Shown: positions 18,110 to 27,984 of the stretch, one piece after another
Layout: each line of letters opens with the position of its first letter
Position numbering within the stretch: the first letter of the stretch is position 1
From: Polynucleobacter tropicus
GTDB lineage: Bacteria; Pseudomonadota; Gammaproteobacteria; Burkholderiales; Burkholderiaceae
Assembly (NCBI RefSeq): GCF_013307225.1
Contig: NZ_CP028942.1
Span: 1,178,001-1,242,000, forward strand
Length of the DNA: 64,000 nucleotides
Direction: 5' to 3'
Program-made: the position numbers and the translations under genes
Notes under the pieces: model-generated
Databases searched by the model: none
What the model was told of the DNA's origin: nothing
What the model saw: the letters and a program-made list of their open reading frames with translations, nothing else

Positions 18110-19321
18110 TCAATGAAATAAAGGCTGCTGGGTTGGCGTGTCCTCAGGCATCTCAGCATGCACTGCCTCACCCGAGCGATCCGGGAATAGTGGCGCACCA
18201 CAGTCATCACAAAGCTCTGGATCAAATAACATCGCATGGCGGAACACATCTTCCACACCAGCGTCATGCAAGGCATCGCAGATCTTTTTAATCGGACTCT
18301 CATCATCGGATAAATCATTGAGCGCATCATTCGCTACGCTCTCACGGTCATACAAAGGCCAGATAACGCCATACATCACATCCGATGAACCTTTTGCACT
18401 AAACGAAATGCGGTACTCATCAGCCTGCTCTTCACCAAATGCGCCAACAACACACGATAGTCCAGCGGGAAGAATGCCTAAAGTACTTTCCAGGAAGTTA
18501 ACTGCGGCACGAATGCTTAATGGACGCACATGCTTGTCCGCCAACCGGCAGTTCGTGAAATACGCTTCTGGTAGGAGTAATTCAAATTCGCAACCAGGCA
18601 ACATAGAAGCAATTGGCTCTTGCATCGCATTTTGCCAACCAATCAAACTGACGCCGCGCTCCTGCCTTGCAGGTGGCTCTTCTTGCCATTTAAAAATTGG
18701 AGAGCCACTAGACGCACTGATTGCCGCTATGATGAAACGGGGATCGGCCAATACCGCAATCGTTTCTGACATATCGCGCAACTCTAATTTGACATCTTTG
18801 CCGGAGATTGCGGCAGTAGCAAGCGCCTCCGTTAACACGCGGGTTTGGCAGTGCGAATGCGGCATTTGGTCAATGCTATACAACCAAGGAATAATCGCGA
18901 TGCGGGTATCAGTTGCAGCTATAGCAGTATGCAAGGCGCCGGCAGTGGCTTCAACCATGTTGGCAGGCAAAGGCCCAGAAGGAATTTGATAACGAGTGTG
19001 AGCAACAATTGGCATAGCCAATAACAGCGCATCCCACTGCTGTCCTTCATGCTCCATCTTGAGAGACTCAGCCAAAGTTTCCGCAGTGTCAGCCAGCACT
19101 TCAAACGCAACCGTATTAATGCGGAAAGTTTGATCCAGGGCAGCATCAATCACATTCTGATTCTGGCTTTTTAACAAACGCATGAGGCGCACATTCAAGC
19201 GCTCTTCCCAATAGCGATCCTCAATCTGACTACCTGAAGCAGCCAAAGAAATAGCATCCGCCACCAGCTTTTCTACTTCTGGTGAAGTGCGTTGAGACGG
19301 CTTAGTACGATGCACAGCCAT
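18110..19321 (-). CDS. DUF2863-like protein of unknown function
   Basis: A 403-residue soluble protein without signal peptide or membrane helix. The opening with RTSPEVEKLVADAISLA and SGSQIEDRYWEERL resembles, from memory, the DUF2863 family that is largely confined to Burkholderiales. The C-terminal tail has an ELCDDCGAPLFPD segment, a two-cysteine CxxC that could bind metal. The middle (about 150-300) looks like an alpha/beta domain. The start overlaps the yaaA stop by one base (TAATG), so the two are probably translated together. No function is known to me. Confidence 0.7.
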   Translation of the reverse strand: MAVHRTKPSQRTSPEVEKLVADAISLAASGSQIEDRYWEERLNVRLMRLLKSQNQNVIDAALDQTFRINTVAFEVLADTAETLAESLKMEHEGQQWDALLLAMPIVAHTRYQIPSGPLPANMVEATAGALHTAIAATDTRIAIIPWLYSIDQMPHSHCQTRVLTEALATAAISGKDVKLELRDMSETIAVLADPRFIIAAISASSGSPIFKWQEEPPARQERGVSLIGWQNAMQEPIASMLPGCEFELLLPEAYFTNCRLADKHVRPLSIRAAVNFLESTLGILPAGLSCVVGAFGEEQADEYRISFSAKGSSDVMYGVIWPLYDRESVANDALNDLSDDESPIKKICDALHDAGVEDVFRHAMLFDPELCDDCGAPLFPDRSGEAVHAEMPEDTPTQQPLFH

Positions 19322-20097
19322 TACTTCTTCTCCGCCCGTCTAAAGACGGGTTTATCTGGTTTTGAGTCGGCAGCATAGTACTTATAGCCATCTAAATTAA
19401 ACCCTTTTAAGTCTGCTGGATCGGTAATGCGATTCTCTACAACATAGCGCGCCATCAAACCACGCGCGCGCTTTGCATAGAACGAAATAATCTTGTATTT
19501 ACCATCCTTGGCATCCTGAAACACAGGAGAAATCACTGGGCAATCCAAATCTTTTGGCTGTAATACTTTGAAATACTCCTCGGAAGCTAAATTTAGTAAG
19601 ACCTGCTTCTTTTGTTTTTCGAGCACCTCTTTTAATGCATTCGTTACCCTATTGCCCCAAAATGCATACAGATCCTTGCCACGGGCATTCTTAAATGGGG
19701 TGCCCATCTCCAAGCGATAGGCTTGCATTAAATCCAAAGGTCGTAAAGCCCCATAGAGCCCAGACAAAATACGAATATGATCTTGCGCGAAATTGACCGC
19801 CTTAGCGTCGAGTGTTTTGACGTCAAATCCATCATAGACATCACCATCAAAAGCATAAATGGCAGGCTTGCTGTTTTCTTCGGTGAATTTTTTTGACCAA
19901 TCTCGATAGCGCCCGACATTGAGTACCGCCAACTGATCAGATAAACCCATTAGCTTTGCCACGTCCTGAGGGGCTAACTTCTTGAGATCGGCAATTAATT
20001 TGGCAGACTCGGCAACAAACTCCGGCAGAGTTGGGGTCTTCACCTTTACGGGCGTCTTGTAATCTAAGGATTTGGCAGGTGAAAGTACGATCAGCAT
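19321..20097 (-). CDS. yaaA: Peroxide stress protein YaaA family (UPF0246)
   Basis: The 258-residue protein begins [13 protein letters not shown] and has the conserved [22 protein letters not shown] and NLASEEYFK blocks (read in pieces). In E. coli YaaA limits free iron and protects DNA during peroxide stress under OxyR. No clear OxyR site was seen in the 94-bp gap shared with the divergent aminotransferase. It is followed with one-base overlap by the DUF2863-like gene. Confidence 0.93.
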   Translation of the reverse strand: MLIVLSPAKSLDYKTPVKVKTPTLPEFVAESAKLIADLKKLAPQDVAKLMGLSDQLAVLNVGRYRDWSKKFTEENSKPAIYAFDGDVYDGFDVKTLDAKAVNFAQDHIRILSGLYGALRPLDLMQAYRLEMGTPFKNARGKDLYAFWGNRVTNALKEVLEKQKKQVLLNLASEEYFKVLQPKDLDCPVISPVFQDAKDGKYKIISFYAKRARGLMARYVVENRITDPADLKGFNLDGYKYYAADSKPDKPVFRRAEKK

Positions 20098-20191
20098 GGC
20101 ACAATTTGTATATGTATTGTTTCCATTCTAGCGACTGCCCAAATTATTCGCCAAAAAGGCCAACGGAAGACTTGTAGCCCCCTTTGACCAC

Positions 20192-21391
20192 ATGAATTCC
20201 GCCCCAAAGCCTCCCCCATTCCCCAGTCGACTTCCCAAAGTGGGAACAACGATCTTTACAGTAATGTCAGCCTTAGCCGCTGAACATCAAGCGATTAATT
20301 TAGGTCAAGGCTTTCCAGATTTCCCTTGCGATCGCAAATTGATTGCGGATGTCAATGAGGCAATGCTCGCTGATCACAATCAATACCCTCCGATGATTGG
20401 GGTTCCCAATTTACGTCATGGGATCGCAAATAAGATTCAACAACTTTACGGGCATCAATACAACCCCGATTCTGAAATCACGATCACTGCTGGCGGCACT
20501 CAGGGAATTTTGACCGCCATTCTTGCGTGCGTTAGCCCAGGTGATGAGGTAGTCATCATTGAACCGGCCTATGACAGCTACAGACCTTCAATTGAATTAG
20601 CCGGCGGAAAAGTCATTGCAGTTTCTCTTGAGGCTACACGCGATAGCGATGGGAAAGTGGCTTCCTATCAAATTCCATGGGAAGCATTATCAAAAGCAAT
20701 ACACGCTAATACGCGCCTACTAATCATCAATACACCCCACAATCCGACAGGCATGGTTTGGCAGAAATCCGACCTCGATCGTTTGGCGGACTTACTTAAA
20801 AATACTTCGACATTAGTCTTGAGTGATGAGGTTTATAAACACATGGTCTATGACGGCGCACGTCATCATAGCGTTGCCTCTCATCCAGAATTAGCGGCCC
20901 GTAGTTTTCTGATTTCGAGTTTTGGTAAAACCTATCACGTTACCGGCTGGAAAGTGGGCTACGTTGCAGCCCCCGCTCCAATGAGCGCCGAGTTTCGCAA
21001 GGTACATCAATTCAATGTATTCACCGTCAATACGCCTATGCAATATGGCTTAGCGACCTATCTATCAGATGCATCCCATTACTTAAATCTTCCTGCTTTC
21101 TACCAAGCTAAGCGTGATTTCTTTAGAGCGGGGTTAGAGAAGACGACATTCAAATTGCTACCAACCCCAGGAACCTATTTCCAGTGCGTTGATTACACCG
21201 CCCTAACAATTCCTGAGGCGAAACTCAGTGAAGCGGAGTTTTGCAAATGGCTAACGACTGAAGTTGGCGTAGCTGCCATCCCAATTTCCGCATTCTATGA
21301 AAAGCCAACTGAGTCAGGCGTCATTCGTTTTTGTTTTGCCAAACAGGAACAAACACTTACTTCAGCATTAGATCGTTTACAAAAACTTTAA
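20192..21391 (+). CDS. ybdL: PLP-dependent aminotransferase, YbdL-type (methionine aminotransferase)
   Basis: A 399-residue fold-type I aminotransferase. KVGTTIFTVMSALA, INLGQGFPDF, INTPHNPTG and the PLP lysine motif SSFGKTYHVTGWKVGY are almost the same as in E. coli YbdL, which prefers methionine and aromatic amino acids with 2-oxo acid acceptors. Arg in VIRFCFAKQE binds the substrate carboxylate. It is the first gene of a long plus-strand run and is divergent from yaaA. Substrate preference is inferred from the family. Confidence 0.88.
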   Translation: MNSAPKPPPFPSRLPKVGTTIFTVMSALAAEHQAINLGQGFPDFPCDRKLIADVNEAMLADHNQYPPMIGVPNLRHGIANKIQQLYGHQYNPDSEITITAGGTQGILTAILACVSPGDEVVIIEPAYDSYRPSIELAGGKVIAVSLEATRDSDGKVASYQIPWEALSKAIHANTRLLIINTPHNPTGMVWQKSDLDRLADLLKNTSTLVLSDEVYKHMVYDGARHHSVASHPELAARSFLISSFGKTYHVTGWKVGYVAAPAPMSAEFRKVHQFNVFTVNTPMQYGLATYLSDASHYLNLPAFYQAKRDFFRAGLEKTTFKLLPTPGTYFQCVDYTALTIPEAKLSEAEFCKWLTTEVGVAAIPISAFYEKPTESGVIRFCFAKQEQTLTSALDRLQKL

Positions 21392-21416
21392 ACACTCAAA
21401 AACTATAGAGAAACTT

Positions 21417-22154
21417 ATGGCAATTAAGAAAAATATAGATAGCAATGTAATTGATGTTTATAGCTGGCCAACCCCCAATGGTCACAAGGTTCACATCATG
21501 CTCGAGGAATGTGGCTATAGATTAGGTCATGACTGGGTAGCACATCCGATTGATATTGGCGCAGGTGATCAATTTGATAAGGCGTTTCTCAAAATTAGCC
21601 CAAACAATAAAATCCCTGCCTTGGTAGATCCTCGTGGGCCTGATGGCAAACCAATCAGCATCTTTGAGTCTGGCGCAATCTTGCTCTACCTTGCCGCCAA
21701 AACTGGCAAGTTTCTACCCAAAACTACCCGAGGCAAATACGAGGTTCTTCAGTGGTTAATGTTCCAAATGGGCGGCCTTGGCCCCATGCTTGGTCAAAAC
21801 CACCACTTTCGCATCTATGCCCCCGAGAAGATTCAATACGCCGTAGATCGCTATACGAATGAAGCGAAGCGACTTTATGGGGTTCTGGATACCCAACTGA
21901 AAGATAATATGTACATCGCGGGTAAAACGTATTCGATTGCCGATATGGCGATTTTTCCTTGGACGCGCAATTGGAAAAATCAGGGAATCGATATCAATGA
22001 CTATCCGCATTTCAAGCGCTGGTTTGAAATGATTGGCGAGCGCCCAGCGGTAAAACGCGGCTGCGAAGTATTAACAGCATTACGCAAGCCATTGCATGAT
22101 GACAAGGCCAGAGAGCAGTTATTTGGTTCAACCCAGTATCAACGAAGGAAATAA
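21417..22154 (+). CDS. Glutathione S-transferase, YfcG/YghU-like (Nu class)
   Basis: A 245-residue GST with an N-terminal thioredoxin-like domain containing SWPTPNGHKVHIMLEEC and the glutathione-binding NNKIPALVD and FESGAILLYLA. The helical C-terminal domain follows, with IADMAIFPWTRNW. The TPNGHK motif is typical of Nu-class disulfide-bond reductases such as YfcG, which use two glutathiones and no catalytic cysteine. It lies 25 bp after the aminotransferase and 1 bp before the dehydrogenase gene. The exact substrate is unknown. Confidence 0.88.
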   Translation: MAIKKNIDSNVIDVYSWPTPNGHKVHIMLEECGYRLGHDWVAHPIDIGAGDQFDKAFLKISPNNKIPALVDPRGPDGKPISIFESGAILLYLAAKTGKFLPKTTRGKYEVLQWLMFQMGGLGPMLGQNHHFRIYAPEKIQYAVDRYTNEAKRLYGVLDTQLKDNMYIAGKTYSIADMAIFPWTRNWKNQGIDINDYPHFKRWFEMIGERPAVKRGCEVLTALRKPLHDDKAREQLFGSTQYQRRK

Positions 22155-22155
22155 G

Positions 22156-23010
22156 ATGAAGATTCAATCAGTTGGCGTAATTGGTGCAGGCACCATGGGT
22201 AATGGTATTGCGCAGGTGTGCGCTGTCGCGGGACTTGACGTTGTTATGGTTGATATTAATGATGCTGCGGTTCAACGTGGTCTTGATCAAATCAGCAAGA
22301 GCTTAGATCGTCTAGTTAAAAAAGAGACGCTCACAACAGAAGCAAAAGATGCAGCGCTTAAGCGCATTAAAGGCAGCACTTCTTACGCAGATCTAAAGGG
22401 TCTTGGATTAGTAATTGAAGCTGCAACAGAAAATCAGGCAATCAAAGAAAAAATTCTGAAGCAAGTTGACGAGATTGTTAGTAAAGACACCATCATTGCC
22501 ACCAATACCTCTTCGCTATCTATCACTAAGCTTGCGGCCCTAGACTCTAACCCAGCACGCTTTATTGGTATGCACTTCTTTAACCCACCACCCTTGATGG
22601 CATTGGTAGAGGTGATTCGCGGATTACAGACTAGCGATGAGACACACGCCGCCATTATTGAAATGGCTAAACGCGTGGGCAAAGAACCTATTACCGTGAA
22701 GAACTCTCCTGGATTTGTGGTTAACCGAATCTTGTTGCCCATGATTAATGAGGCCTTCTTTGTTTTATCAGAGGGCTTAGCCAGTCCAGAAGACATTGAT
22801 GCAGGTATGAAGTTGGGTTGCAATCAACCTATTGGTCCACTTGCGCTAGCAGATCTAATTGGTTTGGACACTTGTCTTGCGGTGATGGAAGTGTATTTTG
22901 AAAACTTTAGCGACTCAAAATACCGTCCTTGCCCACTCTTGCGAGAAATGGTTGCCGCAGGTTACCTTGGTCGCAAAACTGGACGCGGCGTTTACACCTA
23001 CGATAAATAA
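22156..23010 (+). CDS. 3-Hydroxybutyryl-CoA dehydrogenase
   Basis: The enzyme oxidises (S)-3-hydroxyacyl-CoA, or acts in reverse, in short-chain fatty acid or butanoate metabolism. The ATG at 22156 (MKIQSVGVIGAGTMGNG) was chosen: GAAGGAA precedes it and it begins one base after the GST stop. A longer in-frame reading from 22096 lies inside the GST gene. From this start there are 284 residues. The catalytic histidine is in GMHFFNPPPLMALVEV and NSPGFVVNRIL links the domains. A phasin lies elsewhere in the window, so a link to polyhydroxyalkanoate metabolism is possible but not shown. Confidence 0.93.
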   Translation: MKIQSVGVIGAGTMGNGIAQVCAVAGLDVVMVDINDAAVQRGLDQISKSLDRLVKKETLTTEAKDAALKRIKGSTSYADLKGLGLVIEAATENQAIKEKILKQVDEIVSKDTIIATNTSSLSITKLAALDSNPARFIGMHFFNPPPLMALVEVIRGLQTSDETHAAIIEMAKRVGKEPITVKNSPGFVVNRILLPMINEAFFVLSEGLASPEDIDAGMKLGCNQPIGPLALADLIGLDTCLAVMEVYFENFSDSKYRPCPLLREMVAAGYLGRKTGRGVYTYDK

Positions 23011-23039
23011 TCTTTAATTAAAAATTTCAATACATAGTC

Positions 23040-23525
23040 GTGAGTAATAATCCCATTCCCCCACTCGTTCTTAAACTTGCTTATGCAGGCTTAATTCCAT
23101 TTATTGGTTTAGCTTTGTTGGTACAACTTGCGCCAACTCCAGTTAATTACTTAAGCGCTGAATCGCTGGCGGGATATGGCGCGGTGATCACCTCTTTTAT
23201 GGGGGCTTTACATTGGGGTGCCAATTTGCATAATTTAGGCAAAGCGGCTACAGGCGATCGTTGGTTAGATCGCAACGCCTGGATCTGGGGAGTTATTCCT
23301 GCTTTGGTGGCTTGGGTGGCCTTGCATATCTACATCCCAGTTGGCTTATTAATCATGGCATCTACGCTGATTATTCAACGAAATATTGATCAAAATACTT
23401 ATCGTTACTATTTCGCCGATGAAGCTACATGTGCGGCATTCATGACGATGCGCAATCGCTTAACTTACATCGCTGCTTTCTGTTTATCTTGGGCGGCCAT
23501 AGTGATTTTGTTTATTCAAGCTTGA
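23040..23525 (+). CDS. DUF3429-family membrane protein
   Basis: A 161-residue protein with four to five membrane helices. LAYAGLIPFIGLALL, SFMGALHWGANL and an internal Arg/Tyr-rich loop match DUF3429, a family of unknown function in proteobacteria. The start is GTG at 23040; no strong ribosome site is seen and the start is uncertain. It ends 3 bp before rarA. Confidence 0.78.
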   Translation: MSNNPIPPLVLKLAYAGLIPFIGLALLVQLAPTPVNYLSAESLAGYGAVITSFMGALHWGANLHNLGKAATGDRWLDRNAWIWGVIPALVAWVALHIYIPVGLLIMASTLIIQRNIDQNTYRYYFADEATCAAFMTMRNRLTYIAAFCLSWAAIVILFIQA

Positions 23526-23528
23526 TCA

Positions 23529-24842
23529 ATGAGCGGTCTTTTTGATAACGCACCAGCGCCACCACTAGCGGAAGCGTTACGCCCGAAATCAATTGATCAG
23601 GTTATTGGGCAGACCCATTTACTGGCGCCCAGCAAACCACTAAATCTGGCTTTTGCATCAGGCAAGCCTCACTCCATGATCTTATGGGGGCCGCCAGGGG
23701 TAGGAAAAACAACGCTAGCTCGCTTATCCGCCAAAGCATTTGATCGTGAGTTCATTGCCATCTCCGCCGTATTAGCCGGCGTTAAAGAAATTCGGGAAGC
23801 CATTCAACAGGCTGAGCAAACCCTGGCGCAATCTGGCAAACAGACGATTCTGTTCGTTGATGAAATTCACCGCTTTAACAAAAGCCAGCAAGATGCACTC
23901 TTACCCCATGTGGAATCAGGTCTATTTACCTTCATTGGCGCTACTACTGAGAACCCATCTTTTGAGGTGAACTCTGCATTACTTTCCCGAGCGCAAGTCT
24001 ATGTTCTGAAGTCTTTAAATAAGGCAGAGCTTCAACAATTATTTGAGCGCGCGCATCAATTTGCAATGACTGAAGTTCAATTCGAGGAGGCGGCCATTGA
24101 CACTCTCATCCATCATGCCGATGGTGATGCTAGAAGATTGCTGAATTTAGTTGAGCAGGTGCGCAACGCGGTATTAGCGCCAGACTCTGCAACCAAGATT
24201 GTTGATCAAACCTTTATTGAAAACGCCCTTTCTACTCAGGCTAGACGATTTGATAAAGGTGGTGACCAGTTTTACGATCAGATATCCGCACTGCATAAAT
24301 CTGTGAGAGGCTCGGATCCTGATGCTTCTCTGTATTGGTTATGCCGAATGCTAGATGGTGGAGTAGACCCTCGTTACTTGGCTCGTCGCATTATTCGCAT
24401 GGCATGGGAGGACATAGGACTTGCGGATCCTCGTGCCATACAGCTAGCGAACGATGCCGCCCTTACCTATGAGCGCCTTGGCTCGCCTGAAGGAGAGTTA
24501 GCGCTTGGTCAAGCGGTTGTTTATCTCGCGGTTGCAGCCAAAAGCAATGCAAGTTACAAAGCATTTAATGCGGCTCGCGCCTTTGTGGCAAATGACCAAT
24601 CCAAACCTGTACCTAATCATTTGCGTAATGCACCAACCAAGCTTATGAAAGAGTTAGGTCACGGCAAAGAATATCGCTATGCTCATGATGAGCCTCATGC
24701 TTATGCTGTTGGTGAATCGTACTTACCTGAAGGAATGGCAGCGCCACATTGGTACGAACCAGTCGAACGTGGCCTAGAAAGTCAGATTAAAGAAAAGATG
24801 TCCTTCTTACGACAGCTAGATGCCGAGCATCAGAAAAAATAA
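23529..24842 (+). CDS. rarA: Replication-associated recombination protein A
   Basis: RarA (MgsA) is a clamp-loader-like AAA+ ATPase that acts at stalled replication forks. The 437-residue protein has Walker A GPPGVGKT (54-61), Walker [10 protein letters not shown] (near 112) and sensor motif [12 protein letters not shown]. The C-terminal tetramerisation domain contains [18 protein letters not shown] and [19 protein letters not shown] (read in pieces). Length is normal. It follows the DUF3429 gene by 3 bp. Confidence 0.97.
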   Translation: MSGLFDNAPAPPLAEALRPKSIDQVIGQTHLLAPSKPLNLAFASGKPHSMILWGPPGVGKTTLARLSAKAFDREFIAISAVLAGVKEIREAIQQAEQTLAQSGKQTILFVDEIHRFNKSQQDALLPHVESGLFTFIGATTENPSFEVNSALLSRAQVYVLKSLNKAELQQLFERAHQFAMTEVQFEEAAIDTLIHHADGDARRLLNLVEQVRNAVLAPDSATKIVDQTFIENALSTQARRFDKGGDQFYDQISALHKSVRGSDPDASLYWLCRMLDGGVDPRYLARRIIRMAWEDIGLADPRAIQLANDAALTYERLGSPEGELALGQAVVYLAVAAKSNASYKAFNAARAFVANDQSKPVPNHLRNAPTKLMKELGHGKEYRYAHDEPHAYAVGESYLPEGMAAPHWYEPVERGLESQIKEKMSFLRQLDAEHQKK

Positions 24843-24859
24843 CAGGACGAGATTGGAAA

Positions 24860-25489
24860 ATGTCTTCTAAGTTACCAGCACGTTTTTATTACGACATTAT
24901 TTCTCCGTTTGCGTATCTATATATCAAGCAACGCAGGCGACTAGAAGAGAAGCTGGAAATCACACCTGTGCCGATATTGTTGGGCGGCCTTTTTAGAGCA
25001 ACGGAGAATAAAGGGCCTGGTGAAGTTGCCGCAAAGCGCCCTCATACCTATCAATTTTGCGTTTGGCAAGCTGAGAAATTAGGAATTCCCTTTCGCTTTC
25101 CGGAGCACCATCCATTTATGACCGTCGCGCCCCAACGTCTTTTGGTTCAAGAAAAAGCAGATTGGGTGATGGTTGAAAAAGCTTTTGACTATGTCTGGCT
25201 AGAAGGCAAAGATCCAAACCTTTCTTGGCCTGACTTTTGCGCTTATCTTGGTTTATCTCGGGACACGCCGAAACCAGATGACGCCGCCGTGAAATCTCAA
25301 CTAATTGCCAATACCGAACAGGCGAAAGCGGATGGTGCCTTTGGAGTGCCTGCCTTGATCGTCAATCAACGCTGTTTTTGGGGTGTTGATACGATGGACT
25401 GGGTACTTGATTACCTCTCTCGTCCAGGAATGTTTGATGAAGCCCCCTATGCAAGAGCGGGCAATCTTCCGAATGGCTTGGCACCATAG
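24860..25489 (+). CDS. 2-Hydroxychromene-2-carboxylate isomerase-like DsbA-family protein
   Basis: A 209-residue kappa-GST/HCCA-isomerase type protein: the thioredoxin fold begins FYYDIISPFAYLYIKQ, where the Ser-Pro of the ISPFAY motif is the glutathione-binding site. GVPALIVNQRCFWGVD is the usual C-terminal block. HCCA isomerase acts in naphthalene breakdown, but many homologues act on unknown thiol substrates. No aromatic catabolism genes adjoin it. It lies 17 bp after rarA. Confidence 0.85.
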   Translation: MSSKLPARFYYDIISPFAYLYIKQRRRLEEKLEITPVPILLGGLFRATENKGPGEVAAKRPHTYQFCVWQAEKLGIPFRFPEHHPFMTVAPQRLLVQEKADWVMVEKAFDYVWLEGKDPNLSWPDFCAYLGLSRDTPKPDDAAVKSQLIANTEQAKADGAFGVPALIVNQRCFWGVDTMDWVLDYLSRPGMFDEAPYARAGNLPNGLAP

Positions 25490-25546
25490 CGCAATACAAT
25501 AGGCTATTGCTGTTCATTAAAACTTTGTCTCGTTTCAGGAGTCTTT

Positions 25547-26122
25547 ATGCGTAAGTTTTTTACCCTATTCGTTTTTGCTTTTACTTGCTTTGCGACTCAA
25601 GCGGCAATCGCCGGCCCAAAGGTGGAATTTAAAACCACGATGGGTAACTTTGTTGTGGAATTGGATGATGTTAAAGCCCCTAAAACTACGGCCAACTTTC
25701 TGAACTACGTAAAGAGCGGTTTTTATAACGGCACCATTTTTCACCGCGTTATTGATGGCTTCATGATTCAAGGTGGTGGCTTTACACCTGACCTCGTGCA
25801 AAAGCCTACTGATGCACCAGTTGCATCTGAAGCAAATAATGGACTCAAAAACAATACTTACACCATAGCAATGGCCCGCACTTCGGATCCTGATTCTGCG
25901 ACAGCTCAATTTTTCATTAACGTTAAAGATAATGAGGGCCTGAACTACCCAAACGCTATGGGTAATGGCTATACCGTATTTGGTAAAGTGATTTCTGGAA
26001 CCCAAACTATTGATGCTATTCGCAAGGTACCCACCATGGTTGCCCCAGCTCCACGCATGGGTAGAATGGCTGACGTACCAACAAAGCCAGTTGTTATTGA
26101 ATCGGCCACCATTCTCAAATAA
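25547..26122 (+). CDS. ppiA: Periplasmic cyclophilin-type peptidyl-prolyl isomerase
   Basis: The 191-residue protein has a signal peptide (MRKFFTLFVFAFTCFATQAA, cleaved near AIA-GP). The cyclophilin domain shows FHRVIDGFMIQGGGF and AMARTSDPDSATAQFFINV, with the catalytic arginine in FHR. It should speed prolyl isomerisation of exported proteins in the periplasm. The name follows the E. coli PpiA type. A good AGGAG ribosome site lies before the ATG. It is followed 17 bp later by the pabB-pabC fusion. Confidence 0.93.
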   Translation: MRKFFTLFVFAFTCFATQAAIAGPKVEFKTTMGNFVVELDDVKAPKTTANFLNYVKSGFYNGTIFHRVIDGFMIQGGGFTPDLVQKPTDAPVASEANNGLKNNTYTIAMARTSDPDSATAQFFINVKDNEGLNYPNAMGNGYTVFGKVISGTQTIDAIRKVPTMVAPAPRMGRMADVPTKPVVIESATILK

Positions 26123-26139
26123 TTGATAGAGTAAGCGTC

Positions 26140-27975
26140 ATGATTTTGCTGGATGACGCCCAAAGCACGGCGGCCAATCCGTCGAGTCGAGTCTATAACG
26201 CGCCCCTGCAAAATTGGCGCGTTCTTCCTAGCGGCAACTCCAAAACCGATCGTCGAGCAGTTAAAGACTGCTTAGAAGAAATAACTCTTGCATTAGATAA
26301 AGGCCAATACTTGGTTGCCGCTTTCGCCTATGAACTAGGTCGATTGATTCATCATTTACCGCAACCTACCAAAGAGTCGCAGGGAGTAACAAATTCTCAT
26401 CCACTGATTGAGGCGTGGGCTTTTCAGGAATACCAAAAGCTCTCAAAAGAGCAAATGGATCACTACATTGCGACTGAATTAAAAGCACTATCGAATGTAG
26501 AACAACTTGCCGGAGTCATGAATCTTCAAGACTCAATAAGCGAAGATCACTTTTGTGACGATATCGAAAAGATTCAAGAATACATTCGTAGTGGTGACAC
26601 CTATCAAATTAACCACACCTATCGCATCACTGGTGATGTCTACGGCGCACCGCTTGCCCTTTACAGTCGATTGCGTGAGCGCCAGCCCGGTAGATTTGGC
26701 GCCTATATCGCACAAGATCATCGCTATTTACTCTCTCAATCACCAGAGCTATTTATTGAGCGTCAGAGAGACACATTAAAAGCAATGCCGATGAAAGGCA
26801 CTGCTAGCGCCCTATCCAATTCAGCAAACTCCTTATCCGACGATCCCAAGAATCAAGCAGAAAATGTCATGATTGTGGATCTATTGCGCAATGATTTAAG
26901 TCGCATCTGTTTACCCAATACAGTAAAAGTGCCTCACTTATTTCAGGTGGCGAGGCATGGCGATGTATTGCAGATGACCTCCACTGTACAAGGGCAAATA
27001 AAGCCAGATGTAAAACTGCATGACATTTTGAACGCTGTTTTTCCTTGCGGCTCGGTAACAGGCGCACCCAAGAAACGCAGCATGGAGATTATTCAAGAGC
27101 TTGAGCAATTTGATCGAGGCTACTACTGTGGCGCCTTGGGGTGGCTAGACCCAAATGGCGACTTTGCTTTTAGCGTTCCCATTAGGACTATTGAAATTGA
27201 AAAGGATTCGTCATCTCAGGCGATGAGCTTTACTCTTGGCGTTGGTGCTGGCATCACAATCGATTCCGATGCAAAGCAGGAGTGGTATGAGTGTCACATT
27301 AAATCCGCATTCCTAACAGAGCTACCAAGCAACACTGGTGTATTTGAAACAATTGCAGTTCTCAATAAGTCGCCTCAACGACTTGAATCACACTTAGATC
27401 GGATGCAAAGCTCGGCGCTCGCCCTGCGCATCCCTTTTGATAGAGAGAGGGCTCGTGCTGCTATTTTGAATGCGTGTACCCCCTTGGATCAAACTCTTCC
27501 CACACGCTTAAGACTTGATCTTGCCGCCAACGGGGATTTAAGCACTCAATGCGGAACCCTTGATCAGATCAATGAACCGGTCAAGATTTTTTGGGCAAAA
27601 GATATTCTGCCTATGAACTGCAAAATGAGCTCCAGCAATCCACTGCTGAAACACAAAGTAAGCGCCCGTGATTTGTACGACCTTGCTTGGCAGAAGGCCG
27701 TAAAGCTGGGTGGATTTGATGCACTCTTTGTAAATGAACAAGGCTTTGTGACTGAAGGTGGCAGAAGTAGCGTCTTCATTAAACCCGCCAACAGAAATGA
27801 ATGGCTAACCCCGCCTATCTCTGCAGGAGTGTTGCCTGGGATCATGCGCAAGGCCTTACTTGCTGACCCCAGCATAAATGCCCGTGAGGCCAACCTGACT
27901 ATTCAGGATATCTTGATGGCGAAAGAGATTATGCTTAGCAATGCCCTGCGAGGCGCCATTAAAGCCCATTTCTAG
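26140..27975 (+). CDS. pabB: PabB-PabC fusion: aminodeoxychorismate synthase component I / lyase
   Basis: A 611-residue two-domain protein for 4-aminobenzoate (folate) synthesis. Residues 1 to about 395 are the chorismate-binding PabB domain: PMKGT at 217-221 has the lysine that marks PabB against anthranilate synthase (Ala there), followed by NVMIVDLLRNDLSR and FPCGSVTGAPK. From about 400 to the end is a class IV aminotransferase PabC domain, with the PLP lysine about residue 504 in LLKHKVSARDLYD and LFVNEQGFVTEGGRSSVF near the C-terminus. The glutamine amidotransferase PabA is not in the window. Such fusions are known in proteobacteria. It ends 9 bp before the Nudix gene. Confidence 0.92.
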   Translation: MILLDDAQSTAANPSSRVYNAPLQNWRVLPSGNSKTDRRAVKDCLEEITLALDKGQYLVAAFAYELGRLIHHLPQPTKESQGVTNSHPLIEAWAFQEYQKLSKEQMDHYIATELKALSNVEQLAGVMNLQDSISEDHFCDDIEKIQEYIRSGDTYQINHTYRITGDVYGAPLALYSRLRERQPGRFGAYIAQDHRYLLSQSPELFIERQRDTLKAMPMKGTASALSNSANSLSDDPKNQAENVMIVDLLRNDLSRICLPNTVKVPHLFQVARHGDVLQMTSTVQGQIKPDVKLHDILNAVFPCGSVTGAPKKRSMEIIQELEQFDRGYYCGALGWLDPNGDFAFSVPIRTIEIEKDSSSQAMSFTLGVGAGITIDSDAKQEWYECHIKSAFLTELPSNTGVFETIAVLNKSPQRLESHLDRMQSSALALRIPFDRERARAAILNACTPLDQTLPTRLRLDLAANGDLSTQCGTLDQINEPVKIFWAKDILPMNCKMSSSNPLLKHKVSARDLYDLAWQKAVKLGGFDALFVNEQGFVTEGGRSSVFIKPANRNEWLTPPISAGVLPGIMRKALLADPSINAREANLTIQDILMAKEIMLSNALRGAIKAHF

Positions 27976-27984
27976 AAAGCATTC

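Noticed and set aside
18138..18989. 283-codon open frame opposite the DUF2863-like gene
   Set aside because: It lies wholly antisense to a gene with better composition, is rich in Ser, Ala and Asn as frame shadows are, has no ribosome site and shows no known motif.
22096..22155. Longer N-terminus for the hydroxybutyryl-CoA dehydrogenase
   Set aside because: It lies inside the GST gene; the ATG at 22156 has a ribosome site and opens the Rossmann fold correctly.
25491..25510. Hairpin GCAATA/TATTGC between the HCCA-isomerase-like gene and ppiA as a terminator
   Set aside because: The stem is short and AT-rich and no T-run follows; ppiA needs only a promoter or read-through here.
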